A stretch of 64,000 nucleotides of DNA, taken from positions 105,802 through 169,801 of the forward strand of contig JAOTON010001899.1 of NCBI GenBank assembly GCA_034440635.1, in the 5' to 3' direction. A model generated the notes under the pieces. That model worked only from the letters and a program-made list of their open reading frames with translations, did no database searches and was not told the origin of the DNA. Positions 10,780-21,437 of the stretch are shown piece after piece. This DNA comes from Lepas anatifera. Lineage: Eukaryota > Arthropoda > Thecostraca > Lepadidae. The position numbers were made by a program, and so were the translations under genes. Within the stretch, counting starts at the first letter, position 1, and each line of letters opens with the position of its first letter.

Positions 10780-11626
10780 TTAACACGCGCATTGACGGGG
10801 GTCAGAGCCACCTTCGTATTGACGGGGGCGGGTACCCGCCCCCTAAGATCTCGAGAACCACGGTAGGTAGCGAAAAACGGTAAACGGTGTTGGGCTGCCC
10901 ATCCACTTCTCCATCGAAAACATTTGAACCATTTTTTTGTCAGGTCACATTTAAGGTCACGAGAGGTCAAAACATGCCCGTCATAGGGATAACATGTAAA
11001 TTCAGTTTTTCGGCCATTACATCTGAACAAGTAAAGATAGAGCAAAACGACTTGAACTGTATGAATCCTCTTAGCAAGCCAAATCGAATGATACATACTT
11101 TGACCTTGCTAGGCCAAATCAAGGATTTGACCTGACCTGAGGTCAGGTCAGGGTCAAATTATATAAAATGCATATCATTAGAACTGCAAAGCCCAGGCGA
11201 GTCTAATGCAGCTAAAATAAATGCTCTATCACCATCCGTTACTGAGTTATTCCGTAAAAACCATTTTTCCCATGTATTTCCAATGGAGAGGTCATGCCTC
11301 GTACCTGACTTTAGGTCATCGATATCAAAAATACCGGAACATATTTTAGAGAACTCGGTGGGGCCATTATGTGATATGAGTTTCAATCGGATAAGTTCAC
11401 CCTGCTCAGACTTATGCTATCTTAAACTTCTTTTTGAGGTCGGGTCACTTGACCTGTACTGGTGACCTGATCTGAGATGACCTAACCTTAAAATTTTCAC
11501 AGAAGTTGTAAAAATGATGAAGCAAAAGGTACACCAAGTACGGCGGCGCGTAGCGTCGCCGTTTTTTCTACTATCTCCGAAAAACCCGAGGGGGCGGGTA
11601 CCCGCCCCCGTCAATGCGCGTGTTAA
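10780..11626 (-). mobile_element. TTAA palindrome-end element, core CGGGTACCCG (copy 2, inverted)
   Basis: Bounded by TTAA at 10,780 and 11,623, it is the reverse complement of the 8,259-9,106 element with few differences. Both palindromes GGGGGCGGGTACCCGCCCCC (10,824 and 11,590) are intact, as are the ATTGACGGGGG modules and the AGGTCA palindrome with TGACCTGACCT arms (about 11,129-11,151). The long duplicated end is on the left here. Flanks differ from copy 1, so this is an independent insertion and not the far end of one larger element. Confidence 0.82.
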
Positions 11627-13716
11627 TATCCTCATCAAAGTTTCATTTTATACTGGGAATCAATATATTCTGTCACCAGAAATAACCAGGAAAATGGGAG
11701 CTTTAGCTGCAGAATCATTCGAAACCCCAGTGTATTTTGATCCCACGTCAAAGTGTATCCGGAGATTGCGTGCGCCTGCTCGACCCGCGATTGAGAAAAC
11801 TTACTCGCCGTTTCGCGCCATCTTCAGTGTTCCTGTCATTGCACGCAGAGCTGGGCACAAAGCTTTGGCGTCGTGATCCGAGCGAAATTTGAGGGGAATA
11901 GCTGGCCCTTTTCACTTTACGTTGGCACGTACTTCTACATCGATCCAACTCAGATTTTGACCTGAGGAGCCTGAAGAAGCCACGCTGCATTTGGCATGGT
12001 TTACGGGAGAAGCCGCATCGACAGACCTAGCGGTGATAACAGATCAAGAGGAGAAGCTTAAGCTGAGTCTGATGACCCACAGACTCCGCTGAGAGCTAGC
12101 GAGAGTGAAGAAGCATACTGGGGTTGCGAAGGTTCAGGCATTCATTGTCTGGTGGCCAAAACCAGGAGTCCATGTGTGTCAGCTAGATGACGGCAACATG
12201 CACTGAAGCCCCAAGTTTGGCCGCGCAGAACAGCCCTTGCTATGCAAAGTTGATGAAGTAGTGAGAAGCATCCGTTACTGTTGGATACAGTCACCCACGT
12301 GTTCTAAAAATTGTTTTAAGATCACTTTGAGCACATATTAGGGGCGCTTAAAAAAGATTGGAAGGATTTTCACAGGAGCCTCTGAACGCACGTCCATCGC
12401 TGGACAGAGGTAAGTCTCATTCTGTACAATATCGTGCACAGAATGATATTTTTCAGTCATGACGGGATACTTTGAAGCAAACATGTCTACAGTCATATCT
12501 ATATATCCAAAGTAAACGAGGGCTGCTATCTAACGACAGCGGCATGTGCTTGAAGTGTAAGCCTGGACCGCTCCTGGGCGATATGGGAGAGGACTGCTTA
12601 TTAAAGACATTTCATGTGTGTCCGAAAAATGGTGAACGTGATTGTTAATTAATGTTTGTGTCCTAATGCAAAGTTATGTTATCTTTTCTTGAGGCTGAAG
12701 TAGACTACTGTAAACAAATTGGATTACCCTCAATGAGGGGTGTAATTTTCCCAAAATCTTTGGGGGTGCTCAGCCGGTGGGGGGGCGGCACCCCATAGGG
12801 GCGGCGGCGTTGGGGGCGGCACCCCTTCATTGCACCAAATCTGTTATGCATCGCTTTTTTGCGCCTTTTATAGCACAGAGCACATTCTATTTTAATGTTG
12901 GGCAGGTATTCTACAACTTTTGCCAAACGTGTTTGCTTTTTAGGCGACATCCCAAAGCTACATACACGTCTTGAAATAATCCAATCTGAGCTTTAAATCT
13001 TTCCACGATCAGGGGCGCAGCCAAAGCTTTGGCATGGGAGAGCACACCATCTTTGAGGGGCACCCCGGGAGAAAAAGGGCCCTTTTAACGTAACCTAAAA
13101 AGCTACTATATCTTAGTTAATATCAACTTTTGGGTACATTTGGTCCAAGAAAAATGCACATCAAGCATTGACGGAGAAGGAAAACTGAATTAAAACCAGA
13201 AAAAGTGTCACCGAAATCTCATGAAAATAGCCAGAACACGACTTTTTGGGATAGATTTAAGGACAAATCAGCCAGCTCATGCAAGTACTTGACATTAGAG
13301 AAATCAGCGGAGCCTGTGATATCTGTCACTATGTGCAAGATAAGACACATGGGAGTCGAAAATTCATTTGTTATGCCCACTGGTTTTGTCGCAACGAGTG
13401 AGCCCTGGTTGAGCGCGGATTAAGTTCCCCGGCTCCCACAATGGTCGTGGGAGGAGGTGTAGCATATTGACATTGGACGAATACAATTTTTGTTGCCGGA
13501 ATAATTTTGGAGATACCTTTTTAACGCGTTTAAAAGTTCCATATTTTCAAGGATCGGTCCCAGTTGGAGTAAAGAAAAAGTAAACAGGCTGGTAGTTTGG
13601 ATGGGGGTGATGTGACAGGGCTGAAGATTGTGAAAAACTAGTTCTTAATAAGTTCTCGGAAGGCCTCCTGGAGATAGGGTGCCATGAACCGCAGTGTTGT
13701 GGGAATGACCTAGGAC
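11627..13716. other. Unassigned stretch with one transposon-end motif
   Basis: No coding region recognised. Near 12,732-12,770 GAGGGGTGTAATTTTCCC and CTTTGGGGGTGCTC match the reverse complement of the block A/B right end, followed by GGGGGCGGCACCCC repeated three times to about 12,830. The rest appears single copy. Confidence 0.35.
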
Positions 13717-14057
13717 CCTAAAAAGATGATACAGATGACAGTAAAAGCGCTAAAAGACTGGGGAGCCTAAAACGCCAAAGTCCAGAAACTAAAACGTCTA
13801 AACCCTAAAAAGCCCAATCTTGGACCGTCGTCAGGCGAGGGGTGGCACCCCTCGCCCCTCCTCAGCACCAATCGCCTGACGACGACAAGACCGAAACCTT
13901 GCATTTACCTCATCCCACGCTCTTTTTCTTCTTATCTTTACCTTGACGTAGCCTTTTTGGGCTTTTTAGGGTTTAGACGTTTTAGTTTCTGGACTTTGGC
14001 GTTTTAGGCTGCCAGTCTTTTTAGCGCTTTTACTGTCATCTATATCATCTTTTTAGG
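13717..14057. mobile_element. Foldback (long inverted repeat) MITE
   Basis: The left arm starts CCTAAAAAGATGATACAG and continues through TGACAGTAAAAGCGCTAAAA, GCCTAAAACGCCAAAGTCCA and CTAAACCCTAAAAAGCCCAA. The right arm is its reverse complement, ending ATATCATCTTTTTAGG at 14,057. Arms are about 100 bp each. A second nested hairpin (GTCGTCAGGCGA near 13,829 and TCGCCTGACGAC near 13,869) lies in the loop. There is no ORF. A clear target duplication is not visible. Confidence 0.8.
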
Positions 14058-14439
14058 AAACTAGTTCTTCATTCATTTAAATTGATTAGTATAAATCCTG
14101 GTTCAGGGTACAATGCACTGAGCTCAAGGGGCACATGCCTTTTTATCACCCCTCCCCAGAATCCACCAGTATAATAAGCAATTTATTTAACCCGGGATGC
14201 CTAGACATCACAAGCCTTCTTAGCAATGACGGCTCATTCCTCGTTAGCTCCATTTTACAAGGGGAGTTTGCACTGTGTCCTTATTCCCCATCTATTCAAG
14301 ACCACCTCAGGAGCCCCCTAGTGTGGATCAGAGTCCTCTAGAGCAGCTGCCCCTCATTCCCCAGTTTTGCCCCCGGGGATTAGACTAGCCCCGTGACCCC
14401 CGAGGTGATGGGAGTTGGACTTGTGTTCTTATTCTCTGT

Positions 14440-15335
14440 CTATTCAAGACCAGCTCAGGGGGCCCCTGGTGTGGATCAGAGCCACTCAGGGCAGCTCATG
14501 CTCGGCCCAGGACTAGACTAGCTCAGTGGCCCCAAAGATGGGGGAGTCAGACTAGCTCAATGGGCCGCACATAGGCTCATAGGGCCTTGCACCATATTAG
14601 CTCAGGGGGCACCAGACTAGCTCAGAGGGCATCAGCTGAGCTCAGGAGGCACAATGATGACACATGAGGCACCAGATCAACTCAGGGGGGTATTAGTTTA
14701 GCTCAGGGACAATATACCTGCTCAGGGGGCACCAGATCTATCAGCTCGGGGCCCAGATAAACTCCTAGTCCCTAGACCAGAGTAGGGGTCTAGATCAGCT
14801 CAGGGAGCACCATATCAGCTCAGAGAGAGTGCAAGGGATCAGCTCAGTGGTCCCCGATCAGCTCGGGGCACAGATCAACTTGGAGGTACTAGATCAAGTC
14901 AGGAGGCATTTAATCAGCCCAGGAGCCCCTGTACCAGCTCAGAGGCCTTCATCAGCCTCAGTGGGCACAACTCAGCTCAGGGCCCCAGAGCTGCTGAGGA
15001 AATTACTTAATCAACTCAGGAGGCCCAGATCAGCTTGAAAGGCACCGGATTGGCTCAGGGGGCACCAAACTAGCTCAGGGGGCACTAGACGAGCTCAGAG
15101 GGCATGAGATGGGCTCAGGAGGGAAAATTTTGGCTCAAGAGGGAAAATGTTGGCTCAGGAGGAACCAGATCGAATCAGGGGGCATTAGTTTAGCTCAGGG
15201 GGCAACATATCTGCTCAGGGAGCACCAGGTCGATTAGTCCGGTGGCCTAGATCAGGTTTTTGTCCCCAGTCTAGAGCAGGGGCATAGATCAATTCAGGGA
15301 ACACAAGATCAACTCAGGGTGCACCATATCATCTA
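14440..15335. repeat. Degenerate 20-21-bp tandem array (AGCTCAGGGGGCACCAGATC)
   Basis: The unit AGCTCAGGGGGCACCAGATC recurs dozens of times with heavy divergence, sometimes interrupted, for example GATCAGCTCAGG, CTAGCTCAGGGGGCAC and ATCAACTCAGG. The unit shares a GATCAGC-CAGGGGGC skeleton with the 21-bp arrays at 19.9-21.0 and 31.0-31.7 kb. No gene is supported in it. Confidence 0.8.
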
Positions 15336-15385
15336 CGAATCATCCCCTTTAGATGATCTGGAGATGATCTCCAGATCATCTCCCT

Positions 15386-15842
15386 TTAAAGCGAATGTGG
15401 CACCTTAGTCGAATCCTGGAATTCATTGTAATTAGGGGTACTTTTAGCCGAACATCATCAAAGCGTCCATTATTTATCTGACAAATGTACAATAAGCTCA
15501 AAATTTTTATTTTTAAAATGCTCCTCGAAGAAAATAAATAAAAATCTGCCTGCGGATGATGTCATGATCTGGCACCCACTGCCATATCCAATAGGCTTCA
15601 AGGGCTTCGATTGGCTGATACTCACCGTGACGTCAGCACATGTCGTCACACCAACATGGCTGTCAACTGTGGCCTACTGCTAGGGTACATGAAGGATACA
15701 TTTCAGGTAGTTTTTAGCTTTTTTCTTCGGAAAGTTTGAGCTTCAATACAAATTATATATAGACTACCGGGTTTTCCGGCATGCTTTACAACTTGGCTAT
15801 CTCAGTTAAAATCACGTTATAAAGGTGCCACATTCCCTTTAA
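15386..15842. mobile_element. TTAA-flanked MITE (AGGGAATG family), copy 2
   Basis: TTAA at 15,386-15,389, then AGCGAATGTGGCACCTTAG; the right end is GGTGCCACATTCCCT with TTAA at 15,839-15,842. It is inverted relative to the copy at 509-950, with matching interior (TGATGTCATGATCTGGC, CACCGTGACGTCA). It sits directly after a small GATGATCTGGAGATGATCTC palindrome at about 15,352-15,381. Confidence 0.8.
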
Positions 15843-16371
15843 TCACTACGAGGAAAGAAAGCAAAAACACCGATAGTGCTCCATACAAGGCGTGTATTGT
15901 TCTGTAAGTATAAAGAAATATGGTACCTCCTCTGTACCCGTGCATGCCCTTTATTTTTGCCCTAACGCCTTTTATTTTACCCTAACGAACAGGGGAGGTA
16001 AGCATCAGTGCTGCAGTGATGAGCCCAGGGCGGCAGTTATGGACTAAGAACGGCGCAAATTAGGATTGAAGTGATATGCTGGGGGCGACAGTGATTGGCC
16101 GGGGCGGCAAGAAACAAGGCAAAGTCATAAATCGAGGGCGGCAGTGATGAGCCAGGGCCAATAGCTATGAACAAGGAGCGGCGCGAACCAGAGTGGAAGT
16201 GGTAAGGAGAGCGCGGCAGTGAAGACTCGGGGGCGGTAGTTACGAACTAGGGGGCGGCACAAATCAGGGCGGAAGTGATAAGTTGGGGAGGGGTAGCATT
16301 GATTAGCCGGGGGTGGCACGCATCAAGGCAAAGGGCATAAGCCGAGGACGGGAACGGTGAGCCGTGGGTAG

Positions 16372-17961
16372 TAGGGGAGACTGGGGTCAATTGTAACAAA
16401 TTTCACATTTTTGGTTCTGGAGAAATAGTGATTTGAGTTAGAACAATTATAATTCAGATTTTTATGTAACAGACGTAGAAAGATTTCAAAATCGTGAAAA
16501 ATAGGCGTCAAAATTTCACTTCTAAAAATTTGCTTTACAGCACCGGGGGGTCAATTGTGCCATGTTAAAGCCGTATGAATTTCGACGATTTATTTGTACC
16601 ATAAAAAGCATCCTAATGCGAGCACTTCAGCATCTTTGGCCTTCACTTCTGCTTCATGGACTGTATCCAGTCGAGTCCCGCGTTCGGTCGTGCGTGATCG
16701 AAAACGAGACATTCTCTGAAAGTGCGAGACATTTGTTTGAAAGCAGCCCATGCAATTGTTTTAGAAAGATGAACACAAAAACGAAATACCGGTGATTTGA
16801 ATAATCCCTATAAATGACCTGAATATACCGCGTTCTAAATAAAATTTACTTATCCGTCCGGTCAGTAAATCTTGAACTTGTTGCCGAAAAGGAATGACCC
16901 TTTCTAGAACCAAAAACGTATTATTTTGCTATTTGCCTATTGGACTGGCTACCTACAAAAATATATTTATAATTTGACTAAAATCTTGTTAATTTTACAA
17001 ACTTGGCACATGTAGCCTTAGCAGCTGACGCGCCCTCAAACCCCAATTATCATGGTTAATTTTTCAATATAAGAAATATTATATAGGACAGCCCAAATTA
17101 CCACTTTTCCGAAACATATTCCGGCCTATGAACAAACATATAATTGAAAAGCAAATCATAAACAGTAGCGATCATAAGCAGCGGGCCTGCATTTCACCTT
17201 CCTCCTCCCCACTGGAGGATCCAGGGGCAAACAGGGCAATCCCCCAAGTCACCCGATTTTTGTCGATTTTCTTCAAAATCCATGTTTTCCCGATGTTAGG
17301 CTTCTTTGCCTCCTCCCAAAAACAGTTGACGCTAGATCTGCGAAGCAAAAATTTCATCGCTCCCCCCAAGGTGTGAAGATTAGCCCTATTGGGTGAACAA
17401 GTGCGCCCCCTTCATCGGCCTGACCTCCCCTCGTCAGCCCCCTAAACGAACATCCTGGGTGCGTGCCTGATCACAAAATCACAAACCTAGCTACTGCATT
17501 TGTGCAGTACAAGCAATTTTGATACGTCGTAAGGCCATTGTGGTCAATTGTAACATTGTTACATTTGACCCAAAGAGAAATGTTACAATTGTCCCCATCG
17601 CAACGCGCAATTTTTTGACCAAATTGCCGCTCAACAAGCTGGCCTAGGAGACAGATTCTGTGCTCATTTCGTAGTTAAGTAAACACTCTTTATGATTTGA
17701 AATTGTTTCCGCTGTACCTTATCATACCCATCAATAAGCTAATCATCTTTAAATATTTCAAAAGTTACCAAACACCCTCAAAAACACATAATTGTGAACA
17801 GCGTCTGACTTACCCGCCACATCGTGTTGAAACTTCGTTAACAAAGGCAGCAGCTGATGGTGCATTTCCGGTTGTACCACTAACGCCAACCATTGACTAG
17901 TTTACACAATATGGCCAGTGTTACAATTGCCCCGTGTTACATTTGACCCCAGTCTTCCCTA
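16372..17961. mobile_element. Nested 1.6-kb TIR transposon inside block A
   Basis: The left end reads TA|GGGGAGACTGGGGTCAA then TTGTAAC. The right end, in reverse complement, reads TA|GGGAAGACTGGGGTCAA then ATGTAAC. TA (or TAG) flanks both ends. Block B has the uninterrupted site GTAGTAGTTATAATAAC at about 29,203-29,219, so block B shows the empty site. Internally, TTGTAACATTG/TGTTACAATTG motifs recur near 17,545-17,600. No transposase is encoded. A degraded C-rich repeat end occurs near 17,445-17,472. Confidence 0.8.
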
Positions 17962-19529
17962 GTTATAAACTACGGGTGGCACGAATCAGGGCGGAAGAGA
18001 CAAGCTGGGACAGGGACGGCGGACTCCAGGGAAGGGGGGGCCGGGTGTGCAATTGCACACCCTGAAAAAACTGAGGGCGTGCAAAAGTATATTTTTGCAA
18101 TCCCGGTTTTGGCTTCGTCCGGGGAAGCGCCCCCAGACTTGGGTGGCGCCCCAGGCCGGCCAAGAAAACATCAGACCTAAACACCGCCTACCTGAAGAGG
18201 AAGGGCCCTCTGTGCAAAATAAAAACAGTTTCAAATATGAAACTGTCATCAAAGCCATCCCATGGAGAGCAAATAGACCCAATTTATCGACTCAACGCGG
18301 GAAAATGATGTCGGCGCCCTCCTCCCCCCCTCCCCGAGTGGGCGCCCCTAGGGAGCCAAAGGTGCCCTCCTGGGGATGGAGGCGCCCCCTTCCCCTGAGA
18401 AGGAAAGCGCCCCCTCCCGAAAATATTGTACAACCGCCCGAAAATGGAATCCACCGTCCCCGAGCCGGGGGTGGCAGTCATGAACCCAGGGCGGCACGAA
18501 TTAGAGCGGAAGTGATAAGTCAGGGATGGTGTTGCATTAGCCGAGGCAATAGTGATGAGCTAGGGGCAGCACGAAACAGGGTGGCAGTGATAAGCTGGGG
18601 ATAGCATTGGTGAGCCACTGGCAGCAGATATGAGGGGTGTGCTGTTTGAATCAGAGCGGCAGTAATAAGTCAGTGTTGGCAAGAATCAGGGTGGCAGTGA
18701 TAGGTGGGAGGCGTCAGTGATGAACCATGGCGGCATAAAACAGGGTGGTAGTGATAAACCGGCGGCGGCATGATCACAGTGGTAAGACGGAGGCGGCATG
18801 AATCAGGGTAGAAATGCTGAGACGAGGGGCGACACGTGTATTGGGGGTGCTCTCATTGTGATTAGGGGTGCTCGCACACCCCAAAGAGATAACAAATTTC
18901 ACCCCTGGCTGACACTAAAAGAGTAAAACTAAAAGAGCACTAAAAACACTAAAAACTGCTACACTAAAAAGCACGGTAGCAGCAGTCTACCATTTACTCG
19001 GCTCGGAGAATTCCTCCAATAGACAAACAGATAACGATTAGACGATTGTGGGCTGCTGTTTGCTTTCTGGAAGGGTGTTAACTGCGAAAAAAATCTGTGC
19101 AGAAACTGTGCTGACAGCAGGGCCTAAGTTTAACCGGTTTTGGGGGCCATGGCTGGACTGGTCTCCTCGGCAGTGATAAACCAGGGGCGGCAGTGATCAG
19201 CCGGGGGCGGCAGTGAAGATTCGAGGGAGGAAGTGCCTAATCAGAGGCCGCTCATATATGGGTTAATAAAAACAGGGACAGCATTGATCACCCAGGGGCG
19301 ACGTGAATCAAGGCAGCAATGATTAATCTAGGCAGCAGTTATGAACCAGGGGAGATAGTGATCAGCCAGAGGGCGGCACTGATGAACCAGGGGTGGCAGC
19401 GATGAGTCGGGGCGGCGCGCATTTAAGTCAAAATATGCCAGGGACAGCGATGAGCCAGAGACAGCATGAATTAGGACGGCAGTGATAAACCAGGGGCGGC
19501 AGCGATCAGCCGTGAGACAGTCCATCATA

Positions 19530-19600
19530 ATATTTGAGGTTTTAGAGCGCACAGACATCTAGGATCATGCGGCGCCCATAACACCAATAAAATACGCAAA
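19530..19600 (-). mobile_element. SINE family B 3' fragment in block A
   Basis: CATCATAATATTTGAGGTTT then AGAGCGCACAGACATCTAGG and GGCGCCCATAACAC is the reverse complement of the 3' part of the SINE at 34,331-34,690 (GTGTTATGGACACCG...GCGCCCTAAAACGCCAAAGATGA). It is also present in block B at 30,535-30,605, so it was there before the two blocks separated. Confidence 0.6.
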
Positions 19601-19929
19601 TAGCACAGTTCCGCACGAATTTTAACAAGTCAGGTGGTAAAACAGGTCAGTTTGGGAAAGTTGTATCAGAAGATTATATAAAACACATAAAAGATGAATA
19701 AAATACAATTACTGAAAAAATGACACAGACAATTTCACACGGTATACTAAAGTCAGAGACTATAGGTAACATAAAACTCGACGTTATGTAAAACCTGAAA
19801 GACTACTAGGATGAATATATGACATTGAAACTAACAGCCTCAGATGTAACAGGATGTTAGTGATATCCACAGAAGCATGCTCCCCCAGAATGTTCACCGC
19901 CCAGATATCCCCAGGACGCTCACTGCCCC

Positions 19930-20965
19930 CAGGAGACGGCAGTGATGAACCAGGGGCGGCAGTTGTCAATCAAGGGCGGAATTTATCAGCCAGGGGCCGC
20001 AGTTATCAGTCAGGGGGCGGCAGTGACAAGCCAGGGGCAGCAGTTATCAACCAAGGGGCGGCAGTTATCAGTCAGGGGTGGCAGTTATCGACAAGGGGCG
20101 TCAGTGATCATTCAGGGGCCGCAGTTATCAACCAAGGTGCGGCAGTGATCAGCCTGGGGCGCCCGTTAGCAGCCAAGGGGCGGAATTTATCGTCAAGCGG
20201 CGGCAGCTATCAGCCAGGGGCAACAGTTATCAGCCAGGGGTGGCACTTATCAATCCGCCGGGGGCGGCAGTGATTAGCCAGAGGCGGCAGTTATCAGCCA
20301 AGGGCCGGCATATTTCAGTCAGGGGGCGGCAATGATCAGCCAGGGGGCGGCAGTGATCAGCCAGGGGTGGAAGTGATCAGCGAAGGACGGAAATTATCAG
20401 GCAGGGGGCGGTAGCGATATGCCAGGGGGCGGCACTTATCATCCAAGAGCCGACACTTTTCAGTCAGGGGGTGGCAATGATCAGCCAGGGGGCGGTAGTG
20501 GTCCGCCAGGGGCGGAATTTAGGTGCCAAGGGGTGACAATAATCAGCCAGGGGGCTGCAGTAGTCAGCCAGGGGCGGCAATTAGCATCCAAGGGCGGCAG
20601 TTGTCAGTCAAGGGGCGGCAGTGATCAGCCAGGGGCGGTAGTTATCAGCCAAGAGTCGGCAGTTTTCAGTCAGACGGCGGCAATGATCGCCCCAGGGGGC
20701 GGCAGTCACCAGTCAGGAGGCGCCAGTGATCATCCAGGGGGCGGTAGTGATCATTCAGGGGGCGGCAATTATCAGTCAGTGGGTGGCAGTGGTCTGCCAG
20801 GGGGCGGCATTGATCTGCCAGGGGGCGGAAGTTATCTGCCAGGGGCGGCAGTCATCCGCCAGGGGCGGCAATGATCAGTCAGGGGGCGGCAGTGATCAGT
20901 CAGGGGCGGCAGTGGTGAACGAGGGGCGGCAGTGATCAGCCGGGGGCGGCAAAGATGGTTCGGTG
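19930..20965. repeat. 21-bp tandem array GGCGGCAGTGATCAGCCAGG(G)
   Basis: About one kilobase of 20-22-bp units, each with GGCGGCAGTGATCAGCC and a run of four or five G. Variants alternate TGATCA with TTATCA and CAGCC with CAGTC. Because 21 is a multiple of three, long + strand frames rich in GGSDQPG-like repeats appear (19,854-20,273; 20,419-20,874), but they have no start context, no neighbouring exons and occur in all frames. I treat this as non-coding. Confidence 0.9.
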
Positions 20966-21437
20966 GGCGACAGTGACCAAGAGGGGCAAGTATATGGGTG
21001 TTAAAATAAACCGGTGTGTTTAGCCAGGGGCGGCAGTGATAAACCAGGGGTGTCAGTGATCAGCCAGCTGATCAGTGATGAACAAAAGGCGGCAGTAACC
21101 ATCCGGAGGGGGGCAGTGATTAATTGCTGGCGACAGTGATCGGGCGGGGGCGGCAGTGATGTGGCGTCATAAATCAGCGGGAAATGATAAGTCAGGTGGT
21201 ATTGATTAGCTAGAGGTGGAACCAATCAGAGTGTAAGTAATTAATCCGGGACGGGAAAAACTTGTGAGGGGCGGCACGAATCAGGGTGGCAGTGATGAGA
21301 TAGGGTGACACTCTTCAGGGTGGCGGTGATAAGCCAGGAGCGGCACATGTATTGGGGGTGCTCAGAACATGATTGGGGTGCTCGAGTTAGGATTGGGGGT
21401 GCTCAGGCACCCCAAAGAGATAGAAAATTACACCCCT

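Larger units (their letters stand above)
15990..21437. mobile_element. Block A: composite repeat with 21-bp array
   Basis: A 5.4-kb block built from degraded and intact versions of the unit GGCGGCAGTGATCAGCC.... The left edge reads CAGGGGAGGTAAGC and the right edge TTACACCCCTG, giving hAT-like CAGGGG-type ends (weak). Modules in order: degraded units (15,990-16,371), a nested transposon (16,372-17,961), a region with CCGGGTGTGCAATTGCACAC and CTGAAAAAACTGAG, a GGGGGTGCTC...CACCCCAAAGAGATA module (about 18,840-18,905), CACTAAAA-rich sequence, degraded units, a unique 300-bp piece (19,590-19,930), the main array, and a closing GGGGGTGCTC module. The same order recurs at 29,064-32,252. No host gene is supported. 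Confidence 0.7.

Noticed and set aside
8259..11626. One large transposon bounded by the two inverted elements
   Set aside because: Each 0.85-kb copy has its own two ends and TTAA flanks, and the spacer has no coding sequence.
18047..18604. 185-codon + frame
   Set aside because: Lies wholly within block A; the matching part of block B does not keep the frame.
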